A stretch of DNA of 64,000 bases, from assembly GCA_021186555.1 (NCBI GenBank), contig JAJKFL010000002.1, positions 9,423,001-9,487,000 on the forward strand. The letters are read 5' to 3'. The DNA is from Reticulitermes speratus (lineage: Eukaryota > Arthropoda > Insecta > Blattodea > Rhinotermitidae). This document shows, piece after piece, positions 1 to 9,642 of this stretch (the first letter of the stretch is position 1; each line of letters begins with the position of its first letter). Under the pieces are notes generated by a model. The model made no database searches. It was not told where the DNA came from and worked only from the letters and a program-made list of their open reading frames with translations. The translations under genes were made by a program, and so were the position numbers.

Positions 1-187
1 CACATTCTTACGTCGCGTTATATTGAGAAGAATTGTTACACCTAAAAGTGCAGCGTCATTTTTATGTTATGACAAAAATTAGAATAATATCATATATAGC
101 AAAGGGATATCGTGAGATATAGAAAAGCGGTTAATTCACAGACCGAATTTAATGGGCATTAGACTACATAATATATATTCTTAATAA

Positions 188-338
188 GTTTAAAAACAGC
201 TACGTGTTTCGGCTAAAGTAAATAGCCATCATTGGGCTGTACATAAGAACTGCAGTCGTTAAGTTAACATTTTATTTTCTTATGTATAGCCTGATGGTGG
301 CTATTTACTTTAGCCGAAACACGTAGCTGTTTTTAAAC
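188..338. repeat. Inverted repeat of two head-to-head hammerhead-like motifs
   Basis: The arms 188-232 and 294-338 match at 44 of 45 positions when one is reverse-complemented. Weaker pairing continues inward to about 248 and 278, leaving a loop of about 30 bases. Each arm carries the motif seen repeatedly in this window: TGATGG or similar, a GGCTA/TAGCC stem, then GAAACACGTAGC. The design resembles the hairpin at 14987-15145 but the sequence is a different subfamily. Confidence 0.75.
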
Positions 339-1274
339 TAATTATGAATAAGTGCTGTGTTTGACGGAGTGGATGTTGCTTTTATTCTGATATTGAAAAC
401 AAAACGGGAATGAATCACCTTCAGATATATAATATCTGTTCCGTTTTGAATATTAATAATGGCTGTTTTTTACTGTCAGCGTTTCCTACAACGGAATATC
501 GAATGATAAAGAGAGGAAAAAATTTTGTTATGAAAAGAAAGTGTACTGACTCCATTTAAACCATTCAGTTTATCGAGTACCTATCCTTTAACTAAATTTA
601 CTTTCGTGTCCGTGTCAGAAATTAGATACGAGCCAATTTACATAGAAAATGACTGTCATTGCATGTTGTACGCCAGCGTGCGGACAATTCTATCCTCGAG
701 TTAGTTCCCAGCAGCAAACTTAATTTTACAATTCATTCTTCGTGCCCCACATCTAAAAACAGCAGCCAAAGATCGCATTTTGGTGTCGCTGTCTCACTGT
801 AATTGGGCAAACCATTGCTATTTGCTGGCACATGTTCTACAGGGCATGAGTCTGTTTAAAACGACTTCATATATCTTTTAATTTTGCCTGTGTTTCAGTA
901 CAGATACCTGTACAAACACTCTGGTCCCTAAATCCACTGCTGTGTCAGTTAAGTTTCTAGCATAGGGCGTCTGTTACTTATTTTATCCTTTCTAGTGAAA
1001 ATAAGAGCAGTAGTGTGAGTAATGTACATGCCAAGACTTAATAATTGTTTTAAAACAAAAGTTTTTAAGACCTAATACAAAGTGTGTACTTACCGGCTTA
1101 GAAATTTTGTATCTACGAATCTCGTTTTACTTCCTAAGTTTACAAAGGCTGAAATTCTTTCTTTAGAGTTTTGCTTATAGCTGTCAGCAGGATGGATAAC
1201 TAAGGTCTTGAAGGTAAACGTTTTCTGGGATATGTTGCCGCGTCGATTTGTAAATAGTTACCGCATTTTCGGAG

Positions 1275-1450
1275 AGACCTGCTGCCTCCACATTCATCAT
1301 AGTCGTCTTGGACTACTCTGAAGATGGAGGCAGCTTCTCTGAATCTTCGAAGTTGGCGATCGACATGGCGTCATGTCCCAGAAGACTTGAATCTTCAACA
1401 TCACGGCTGTGAGAAGGTCAAATTACGTAACCAAGAGGTTCCTGCGACAT
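1275..1450 (+). repeat. Interspersed repeat fragment (CTGAAGATGGAGGCAGC type)
   Basis: It contains a GCTGCCTCCA block, the reverse-oriented CTGAAGATGGAGGCAGC block, then a CCCAGAAGACTTGAATCTTC segment. Related CCCAGAAGAC segments occur at about 2088-2140 and 29925-29980, and the CTGCCTCCATCTTCAGGG block recurs at about 15433 and 29838. I recognise this as a dispersed repeat of the kind common in cockroach and termite genomes. The open frame across it (1324-1659) is judged to be chance coding within a repeat. Confidence 0.5.
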
Positions 1451-1520
1451 TTAAATTTCTCACAAGGGTGTTGCTGAAAAATCGTCTTCTGGCATTTTAC
1501 GCTGTTTTATTGTACGAGAA

Positions 1521-1565
1521 GTTCCCGACGTTTCGAAGCATCGCAATGCCTTCATCATCAGGGAC
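1521..1565 (-). repeat. Hammerhead-like motif, single copy
   Basis: Read on the minus strand it runs CCCTGATGATGAAGGCATTG, a loop, then GCTTCGAAACGTCGGGAAC. This is the CTGATGA / stem / GAAAC arrangement found in several other places in the window. The family is probably retroelement-derived. Confidence 0.45.
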
Positions 1566-2064
1566 AAGCAGTCCATCTTTCTATAAAAAATCCAAGCCGT
1601 ACCTCACAGAGCTCACAGCATGCTTCCATTATAAAAACCAATCAGTGAATGTTATGTAAACAATCAATTGTTGCTTGCTTAAGAATCATACGCGATACAT
1701 AAATAGGCTGTGTGAACAAAGCGTACACTTTTCGTTGCTAAGCCTAGTGGTACATGTACCATCCGCTAGAGTTCCAAGTGTTAAATTAATTAGGCCTATT
1801 TGGGCTTATAAGGTAAGTTGAAATTAAAGTAATCCCTGTGCTAGCAAACGTCATGAGGGGGGGGGGGGGGGGTGGTCATGGATATAAAGATCTGCATTTT
1901 TAACATAAGTATTAGTTGAAGATCAGCGCTCAGTCCCATGCTTCGGCCGCCTTTATCCTCAGTGAGAGAACGCCTATCCAAGAAGAAAACTTTCTTCTAG
2001 GAATTATTGGCCCTTGAATATGGGTACGATAGGTTGGCCCTAAACGTCGGTACAGAACTGCCAC

Positions 2065-2140
2065 TCAACGCTGCGTAATATCCCAGAAGAGCGCAGATCT
2101 CATCTACATCGCGGCGGAAGCCTGAAATCACGCCAGAATT
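2065..2140 (+). repeat. Second fragment of the CCCAGAAGA repeat family
   Basis: ATATCCCAGAAGAGCGCAG followed by TCTCATCTACATCGCGGCGG is alignable by eye with 1372-1420 and with 29925-29980. It is a short diverged remnant and no coding capacity is claimed. Confidence 0.4.
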
Positions 2141-2384
2141 TATGTGTCTGTGCGCTATGTATTCTCCTTAAAGATCTAATTGTATTCATAGGAAAAACTG
2201 GCACAGACGTTCATGGAGAGTTTTAGAATAACAATTTCGTATTCAAACTCAAGCTGCAGAGATAACTACGGAATGTCCACACAAAGTACAAACTTCTACA
2301 CCCGTAACTGAAGTGGGAGATAGACATTACAAGTGCACCCACGTCGAGTTCCCGCATGCTCTCACTGCCGTGTTGTTCTTGCAG

Positions 2385-2559
2385 TGGACGCCGACGCCGA
2401 AGATCTTTAGAAGTCCTGTTGCAGGAGCTGCGCAACCAATCGACGCAAGACGATCCGGACGCCGACGCTATGTTGGCGAGCAGCATTGAAGGTGATGACG
2501 AGGTGAGAGACTTGGTTGCATCTCGTCAGTCGCTACCGGAGTGGTTTCGTAGAGTTCAG
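2385..2559 (+). CDS. Candidate internal exon of an unidentified gene
   Basis: The segment is open in one frame, noticeably more GC-rich than its surroundings, and bounded by a good acceptor (TTGTTCTTGCAG) and a GTTAGT donor. It would encode about 58 residues containing LEVLLQELRNQS, an acidic stretch DDPDADAMLASSIEGDDEV and the end LPEWFRRVQ. I do not recognise the protein. It lies outside the tandem array, so it may belong to a neighbouring plus-strand gene. The frame could also be open by chance, although base composition and both splice sites argue against that. Confidence 0.35.
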
Positions 2560-2656
2560 GTTAGTATAGTGCATGAAAACTGCTTGAGAAATTTTCGATT
2601 TTATTTGTAATGTGTAAAATATTATTTTCGATCTGCTTCTTCGCCTTGATATTTAA

Positions 2657-2810
2657 CCCCTCAGTGCCGGCCTTGGTGGACTGTGCGGACCATTAAAACT
2701 TCTCGGTGCACCATACGTTCGCGAATGCATTTAAGAGTAGGCTACTATAAATTTAAAACCCCTCCATTCTGGGCAGTAGTTAGTATTTCAACCCCGGCGT
2801 CACGGAAGGG
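2657..2810. mobile_element. Short non-autonomous piggyBac-type element
   Basis: A 154-base segment lies between TTAA at 2653-2656 and TTAA at 2811-2814, the target duplication typical of piggyBac. The termini are imperfect inverted repeats: CCCCTCAGTGCCGG on the left, and CCCTTCCGTGACGCCGG when the right end is read on the minus strand. It has no coding capacity. The call rests on end structure alone. Confidence 0.5.
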
Positions 2811-3564
2811 TTAATAATGATAATAGGTCTATCGGTGAAATTTGGGAGGCAAAGTCTATTTGTGGAGGGTGAATGGAATTAGTTAAAGCTGGTAAAGGAA
2901 CCTCTTATAAAACCGAAGAGACGGGAGAATAACATTAAAACTTATCATGTGGAGGTAAGGTGTATTTTATTGGATATACATGTAGTGTTTCCTTATTCAT
3001 GTTATAGAGAAACAAAAAGTCTTGCCGTATTTCCTTACGTAAAATATGAAGTGTGATGACAAATCTGGACTAAAATTAGGTACATGCAATAGTATTTACT
3101 ATAGTCCTTCCATATTAAATTTCATCAAGATGTTTGGAAGATGGGATACATAGTATAACTCCGCACATGGCACCATTCGGTTTGTACAGAATGCTTGAAA
3201 GTCGATTTTAGATAAACTACCTTTTGTTTTATATTTTTTTTCTCCCGTAGGCGTTGTGATTATAAAGCGTGTTCTTAGGTGGACGTGGAAATAAGCCATT
3301 GTGAGTTATTTTTGAGACAGTTTCCCACCAGTTGTTTGGAGGGACTAAAGCAAGTCTCGAGAAACTTTATTCAAGATATGCGACTGTCGGGCCAATAATC
3401 GAACCGAACCAAAATTATGACGACCTAACAGCGATATTAGATTTACATCTTAATAATATTTATTGGATTGAGTTTTTACAGGATGGTGACTTTAATCTAA
3501 GATTTCTTTTAACCTTAGGATGAATTGGTTCATTAAGTTAACAAAACTGTTATTTTCTTTACAG

Positions 3565-3691
3565 GTCTGAAAAGGAAACTCTCATCAGTGACCTAGCACG
3601 ATCATCTCACCTGCCTCCTGCTGTCAAACCACAAATTATACTCGTAGATGTGGACTTCATCGCTGTTCATAATCCGAGCGAATATGACTGA
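3565..3691 (+). CDS. Weak candidate 3' terminal exon, unidentified
   Basis: An acceptor (TATTTTCTTTACAG) precedes a frame of 41 codons ending at TGA 3689-3691, including LARSSHLPPAVKPQIILVDV. It could be the last exon of the same unknown gene as 2385-2559, but the codon phases do not join directly, so a further exon would be needed between them. No homology is recognised and chance remains likely. Confidence 0.15.
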
Positions 3692-4170
3692 AATCGTGTT
3701 TAGACAATTTCAGTCCTGATTCAGATGGTTTCAGTCTTTATTTGTTTCAGACCCAAGTAATCAGGAAATGGTACTTTTTCAGTGAGTGACACTCACCTAA
3801 CTAATAAAAGCATGGCGATGGCATAAAAGTTTTTAAAATATTATCCCTTATCTCCTGACCTTGTGGTGCATTTATTTGGCAAAATGAACATTAGAAAACA
3901 AATGCTAACATGGAGTGAGAAACAAGGGGAACGAACTACACCCTCATTTGCATAACTGCGTGTTCACCTTGAAGCATGTCACCATACTGCACGGCATTAT
4001 CATTTTGTGCATTTGTTTTGTTTCATAATTTATTAGTGTAAATTAATTTATTTTTTTATTTATATCGTAAAATGTCTTTGATGTTAAGTTAATTACATAT
4101 ACGAGGTTTTTCTTGTGTTACGGCCTGCTCACATTGTTCACATTCTAGTCATCTGCTGGTACTTCCAGAA

Positions 4171-5551
4171 TCTGTAGTATTAATGGCGTACGTCATCTAT
4201 AGTATTAAGAATTATTGTATATGTGGAGTATACATTAGTATGTACCTCGTTTGTTAGATAGTTGGTAAGTAATTTTATCAAGATGTATGTTTTACCATGT
4301 TTGGTATTTATTTGTTCTTATTACAGTAGTCAATCAAGGGTTGAAATGTAACAAAATTGTAGTGTGCTCAATATTTTTACTTGATATTTATTGCCCGTTT
4401 TATTTAATGTTAAGTTATTTTAATTATATATAAGAACATCATACTCGTGACGCTAGATGTTGTAAATACTTCCAGTAAGACGTGTAAAGAGTATCTCATG
4501 TTAATAAATATTTATTATCCGCAATCGTTGTTAAATTCCTTCATAGCAAATAATAAAATGTCTTCAGTGCTTGATATTCGTTATCCTGATGACTACCTTC
4601 CTGTCTGCCATCTGCCATGTGAAAGTAACACTTTTCAGATCAATGCTGCACAATGCCTGAAAGAGCATTTCTTTGTTTGAAGGTTTCCAGGTTTCGCCCG
4701 CTCGCCTTTCTGATAAGAGTATTATTAAGATTAAGATGAGCATGGAGGATTTGTGGAATGATACTGACATAGGAAGACAGAAGTACTGGGAGAATCACCT
4801 ATCCCAGTGCCACTTTTGGCACCACAAACCTCGCATATACTGGCCCGGGTTCGCCGCCTCTGCCGTGAATATCTCCCATTTTATCGATCATGTACCTTAC
4901 GTTGTTAGCGTGTACGTCCTCGTTGCTGCAGCCTGCAACTACCCGACAAGGAGGCCGTGGCTTCTTTCAGCTTTATTTAAAAATCAAGTTGCATACAATG
5001 TTTGAAAAAGCGGGTTTTGCCGCGAGTTTTTTCTTTCCCTGGCTGCAGTGTGTGTGGGGCACACGGTGTTACGAGTTTGTGGCTAAGATGAACGTGTGGG
5101 TTGCTGGTGGTGTCAAGATGGTCAAGCTAGACCTGCATGGGCCGCCACCGTCTCCGCAAATGCAATGGCTTTCTCCACCTGACGTACAGCCTCTTCTTTC
5201 TAGACATGTTCACTGCTGCCACGGTTGCTGTGTCTGTGTAAATCAAGACTGGTGTGGTTGGTGAGCGTCGTAAACTTCCATCAACCTGTGATTGTGGAAC
5301 AACTGAAGCCAATAGGCATCTCCATCTGAAGGAAAGAGACCTAGACATAGGAGGGAGAGTAATGTTAAAATAGAGGTCAAAGAAATAGAGTGGCACGGCG
5401 TGCGCTGCGTTAATCTGGCTCAGAATTTTGGTACAGTTGCGGGCTTTTGAGAACACGATATGATCTTCCAAACCCCATAAAGTGTGGGAAATTTCCCAAC
5501 AATATCAGCGACTAACAGCTTGTCAAGAAGAATATGCTCCATGGAACTAAT
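4171..5551. other. Segment A: non-coding start of the unit
   Basis: No host gene is recognised in these 1.38 kb. They hold a SINE remnant (about 4738-4855) and otherwise unassigned sequence. Compared with the copies in units 2 and 3, unit 1 shows ten single-base differences, all between about 4671 and 5224, while the flanking parts match. The overlapping frames between 4673 and 5471 show no recognisable domain and run across the SINE remnant, so they are not called as genes. Confidence 0.6.
4738..4855 (-). mobile_element. tRNA-SINE remnant, head missing
   Basis: The stretch around TTTGTGGAATGATACTGACA, CCCAGTGCCACTTTTGGCAC and CTGGCCCGGG aligns by eye with the fuller SINE at 11255-11493. The tRNA-like head is cut off after the CCCGGG block. 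Units 2 and 3 keep CCCGGGATCG, closer to a box-B-like GGGATCGAAC than the CCCGGGTTCG of unit 1, suggesting the unit 1 base is the derived one. Confidence 0.5.
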
Positions 5552-6335
5552 TAGTTAGCATCAATCGTTTGTATTATAAGCAGCTCTGGAGGAAATTATT
5601 TTAAGTGTGTGTAAAGTAACTATTTTATGTGACAGATTCAATCAATTAACCCTGTTTTTGGTGTCGATCCCGCATACTAAATTTAATCGAAACGAGTTTT
5701 AGTGTTTTCATCAAATTAACATGCTTATGTAAAGACAAAAAATTGAAGGATACGACCTCCCCATTATGGGTTTATTTCATACATTTCTTCTATATCCAGT
5801 GGAAGGGACTGCTCACGTGGCTTAAAATGTATAAGGGATTTCAGACATAAATATGGACAGACAGACACTGACAAGATCTGATATCTCATATTGAAGTATA
5901 TATTATTTTATGTCTTATTATCTTGCGTGTACAAATTTCGTTGTACTTAGCTGAATGGCGTTATTTGAGGACTCAATCATGTAGCTTCGTGCGACTTAAA
6001 AAGACAGTTTTTTGACGGTATTTTCATGTTCATTGCTTATGGTTATACAAGCACAAAGGGATGTCTTCCATTAAGTTTATTACCATCTCTCGTCAGTACT
6101 TTTAAACAATTCCCACTACTTCCCAGAGCACCAACTTTCCCACTTCCCAGTGCACTTGTGTCGTCAGTTAAGTTTCAGTCCTCCTTACATACATACATAC
6201 ACATATACAATCACCGATCCAACATCCACGTAAGTGGGATTGGATATGGAATTCGTCCTTGTGGTTAATTTCTAATTGCGTGCAATCAATGTGATGTTTA
6301 GGGTGTACGATCTTCTCGATATAATGATAATAATA

Positions 6336-6368
<33 letters not shown>

Positions 6369-6439
6369 GTAGAAACAAGTCATGAAGGTAAGGTAACCAT
6401 AGTATGGAATCAACAACTGCAAACAGACAGAAACATCCC
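5552..6439 (+). repeat. Direct repeat R (unit 1)
   Basis: It begins at TAGTTAGCATCAA and is homologous to R' at 31437-32335, which starts inside the end of Sos exon 14. About a dozen substitutions separate R from R', roughly 1.3%. R lacks the 15 bases of R' that carry the GTAAGT donor-like site. R copies in the other units (33719-34604 and 61881-62766) match this one closely. R includes TACA and AAT microsatellites and ends inside a LINE tail. Confidence 0.85.
6320..6368. repeat. AAT/ATA microsatellite
   Basis: This is an interrupted run of the AAT triplet directly before a LINE tail. The run differs in length and interruptions between units (compare 34487-34533 and 62649-62696, the last containing an AAAAAT interruption), as expected of a fast-mutating repeat. 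Confidence 0.9.
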
Positions 6440-6897
6440 TAACAATAAACCGGATATAATCCGTGATAATGAAAAAGGAACATGTATGTTAAGAGACGTT
6501 GCAATTTCAGGAGACAGAAACGTGATCAAGAAAGAAACTGAAAATATTCTAAAATATAAAAACCTTACAGTAGTAATACAGCGCATGTGCAATGTGGGGG
6601 AAAAAATTATACCAGTGTTAAGAGGGGCAAATGGAACTGTCTCAAATTCGTTCAGAAAATATACGAGCAACATGACGGGAAAAGCACGAAATCAAGGAAC
6701 TACAGTAAGCAGCCATATTGGGCACTGCACACATACTGCGGAAAGTACTGATGTAAAGGTACAAAACGTTTAACATGGGAAAAACCTTATATGTACCATA
6801 AATTGTAACTACAGAATAGCTGCAACACTATATACCCTAGAAATATGGTTTGTTTCGGGTATGTAATTGTAAATACCCTGAATAAAGGTGATAACAC

Positions 6898-6933
<36 letters not shown>
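6369..6933 (+). mobile_element. 5'-truncated LINE tail between AAT repeats
   Basis: A partial frame (6486-6773) reads MLRDVAISGDRNVIKKETEN, then KYKNLTVVIQRMCNVGEKII and GANGTVSNSFRKY. This pattern (D-AIxGDRNVxKKE, KYK-L, IQRM, IPV-xGA-G) matches a widespread retroelement tail that I associate with non-LTR elements. The segment ends in an AAT microsatellite (6898-6933) typical of a LINE 3' end and starts in another. Substitutions in the frame and the missing 5' part mean it is inactive. The right breakpoint of the tandem unit falls at its position 6439. Confidence 0.65.
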
Positions 6934-7100
6934 TTGTACACAAATGTGCATGTTACGGTTCCTTTCTGAGGTCGTTTAGTGACCGCGTTCTGATTGTTTA
7001 ACTGAAATGCGCACGACGAGCCAGTTAATTATTAACATAGTAGATAAATAAAGTCTAACACAACTAATTTGTTATAGAAATAATAGATTTTTTATAAAAT

Positions 7101-7140
7101 TGCTACATGTTTCGACCCAATCGGATATCACCAAGCTTAT
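7101..7140 (-). repeat. Hammerhead-like motif
   Basis: The minus strand reads GGTGATATCC, a short loop, then GGGTCGAAACATGTAGCA. The ATCC/GGGT stem and GAAACATGTAGC end match the family seen at 19309-19350. Confidence 0.4.
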
Positions 7141-7822
7141 AAAATATACTAAAGCTGCAATAAGATGAATTTTGAACACAATTAATAAAATTTTAATGCG
7201 ACTGTAAGTATGAGATGTGAATCCATGGAATGATAACTGTATTGATATAAAACTAGCATCTTTTACATATTTTTACAAGCCTGATAATGATCCTATCAGG
7301 TAAACATGTAATTGTTTTATAAGAACAAAACCCATGGCTACTATAATAAAAGAGTTAAGACTGTATTTATCCGTTATATAATAATTTATTAAGACACAAT
7401 GTGATCTCTTTCCTCAATATAGTTCCAGTTAAATTTTCGTTCTGCGGTTATTTCGTCGAACACTACCCATTGTCCAAGTTATACATAATACGCCAGGCGT
7501 ACCTCAGACAGTGGAATAAATACGTGTAAAACGAATCAGCCACTGTCATACGCCTTTAGAGAAACATCACTTTTCGTTGCTATATTCTGTCACAGATTGA
7601 TATCGCTTCTTGTACCTTGTACTACGTTATCTGTCAAAGGCTATGCTTGTCTACACAGAACGCAAGAACGGTTGTCTCCTGGGACATGCAAGTGCTAATT
7701 GCACTTATCTTACGGAAGAAAATCATTGGCCATCCGCCGTTTCAATGCGTGTCTAACCTGCGAGTTTTAGGCTTTCGTGCCAGTGTTGTTGAGGTCTCAT
7801 AACGCTGCGGGACTGGGAAATT

Positions 7823-7868
7823 GGTTCCCGACGTTTCGAGAAGATGTAGTAGTCTCATCTTCAGAGGC
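7823..7868 (-). repeat. Hammerhead-like motif
   Basis: The minus strand reads CTCTGAAGATGAGACTAC, then CATCTTCTCGAAACGTCGGG. It shares the CGAAACGTCGGG end with 1521-1565, placing both in one subfamily. Confidence 0.4.
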
Positions 7869-8435
7869 GAAATGTCCGCAAAGGCTCCTTTTCGGACATT
7901 TCAGCACATCCCACATGATCTCATTCATGTATCTGATATGTGCGCAACACGCTTGAAATTAGTTTGTAGTTGTTCATGGCACATGTGAAATAAAACGTAG
8001 ATGTCGATCATTCCTGTCGTTCCTCCTCTGTAGTTCGCAGTGCGTCTCGCACAGATGGCAGTGGCAGCTGTCTGCTGGTCGTTGTACGAAAAAGTAGCTG
8101 TAATCCGTGCTAGCAGTACGTATGTATACCTCTGATCAATGGTATGAATATCTCATGGAGGTATGGCCCTAGGGGACTGTTTTTTCGATGTATCGAAGTA
8201 TTGTATTTTCGCATGCGCAGTAGGTTTTGATAGTTGTTAGGTTGTATCTGTGCTTGTGAGATAAAATATGGGTCTTTCACGATTTTTTGTGTGGTTACAC
8301 ACACTTCTGAGCATTCCTATTGGCATATTTATTACGTTAACATTAATTACACATTTATGAACGTTTGTATTTGAGTGTACGTGTTCAAGGCCAGTGGTGT
8401 TTTAATGTCAATCTCATCTGTCTCATTTTTTGTAA

Positions 8436-8477
8436 TCAGTAAACATGGCGCATAGCAGCGAGTTGTGTTGTCAGTAA
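8436..8477 (+). promoter_or_regulatory. Sos leader: initiator-like motifs and a 10-codon uORF
   Basis: Two TCAGT motifs (8436-8440 and 8471-8475) match the arthropod initiator consensus and could mark start sites. Between them ATG at 8445 opens a 10-codon upstream frame (MAHSSELCCQ) ending at TAA 8475-8477. The upstream ATG has A at -3 and G at +4, a better context than the Sos ATG (G at -3, T at +4). A transcript starting at the first motif would contain the uORF; one starting at the second would not. Start sites are inferred. Confidence 0.25.
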
Positions 8478-8502
8478 CGAATACAGTTCATCGTAAACTG
8501 CA

Positions 8503-8607
8503 ATGTTTTCCACGCCATCTTCTACATCAGAACCACACAGTTATGATTTTGAGAAAGAAGAAAATGCTGCAAGATGGAAAGGAGTATTTGTTAGTTCTTT
8601 ACGAAAG
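8503..8607 (+). CDS. Sos: Sos exon 1: start codon and N-terminal histone-fold entry
   Basis: Thirty-five codons in phase 0, MFSTPSSTSEPHSYDFEKEE then NAARWKGVFVSSLRK, with donor AAAG|GTAACA. The fly protein has YDFTKCENAARWRGLFTPSL at the matching place but a much longer glycine-rich leader before it. The MFS start is shared with fly, which supports this ATG. Confidence 0.9.
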
Positions 8608-9609
8608 GTAACATGTTCGTTCTGTGGATTGTACGTTGTGATTTCTCTTTATTAGCCTTTAAGTCCCATCCTTTTTCAAGGTAGTAGTATACACACTAAA
8701 TCAAAATAGTGGCAAAGTTCTGCTTATTGTAACACATAATTGTGTACAATTCGCCAGACGATCGAAATAGGTTATTTCTTTAATGCAGTATTTATAAGTG
8801 AACATATCAATGCAATCATAATGCATTCCGTTATTTTTGCTTTCTGTTGGTCCCATATCCCATAGAATTATCGCCATAATGTATCATGCTCGCAGAGGCT
8901 CAAGAATCAGTTGTCAACTTATGTTAACAGAACAGTAAATGTAATCGACAAAAGGTCAGGTATGCTCTCAGCTTGGGGTTTGTGTGTGTTTAAATCAAGG
9001 TTAGGCTTTGGTTTTGTGTGTGTGTGTAGATGACCATGATGTTGGATGCTGTCAGTTTTAGCAGCACGCATTTTGTATCAGCATACTCAAATATTACTTC
9101 TGTTACATATATAATAGTCTTTTGAGGTGTTGCTAAATAAAGAATTGCAAGCACTTGCCGCTATTATACATTAGTTCCCTTCAATTTACAACATCTGGAA
9201 ATTACTGAAGGCTTTAGCCTGAGGTAACTGCTGGAAATGAGGATCATGAAATGTAATTTGTATAACTGAACTTCCAGTATAGTGATTTGAGTGAGACCCC
9301 ATTTCCTTAGCATCACCTCTAATGTTTACTTTTCTGTATGTACAAATCTTTCAGAATAGTTTATTTCCAAACTACATGGCATAATATACAATAAAACCAT
9401 TGTCTTAAGATTCCAGGATTATGTTACTAAATTTAGTTTAAGTTTTGACATTTTATTTTTACTGATCTTTTGTAAGGAAAACTAATTGGACAGCAATCTC
9501 TGTGACAGTTTATTTGAAATATTTTGTTTATTTGATTGTTGAGAGGTTAAAATTTAATGATAAAATTAATAACAAAACAAAGCAACAGTGGCTCCAACAA
9601 CAATTATTA

Positions 9610-9642
9610 GGTGGTGGTGGTGGTGGTAGTGGTGGTGGTGGT
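9610..9642. repeat. GGT microsatellite
   Basis: An eleven-triplet GGT-type run with one AGT interruption. The open frame over it, with a glycine tract, is a by-product of the repeat and not a gene. Confidence 0.9.

Larger units (their letters stand above)
1..4170. other. Single-copy left flank of the tandem array
   Basis: This stretch has no counterpart elsewhere in the window, unlike everything from 4171 on. It holds an inverted repeat (188-338), repeat-family fragments (about 1275-1450 and 2065-2140), a poly-G run (about 1857-1872), one plausible spliced exon (2385-2559), a short piggyBac-type element (2657-2810) and a weak terminal-exon candidate (3565-3691). Positions 3700-4170 show only AT-rich non-coding sequence. 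Confidence 0.8.
6934..8502. other. 5' flank of Sos, no gene seen
   Basis: These 1.57 kb contain two minus-strand hammerhead-like motifs (7101-7140 and 7823-7868) and no recognisable coding sequence; short frames such as 7617-7802 show no domain. The last few hundred bases presumably include the Sos promoter. I see no TATA box at a convincing distance. Confidence 0.5.

Noticed and set aside
3332-3523. Open frame between the two left-flank exon candidates
   Set aside because: It starts after a CCACCAG acceptor in the right phase for 2559, but no donor joins it in frame to 3565 and no homology is recognised.
4673-5471. Overlapping open frames of 110-124 codons in segment A, repeated in each unit
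   Set aside because: They overlap each other on both strands, run over a SINE remnant and show no domain. Repetition across units follows from the tandem duplication, not from selection.
6320-6368. AAT and GGT arrays as possible CRISPR-like repeats
   Set aside because: They are simple microsatellites with no spacers.
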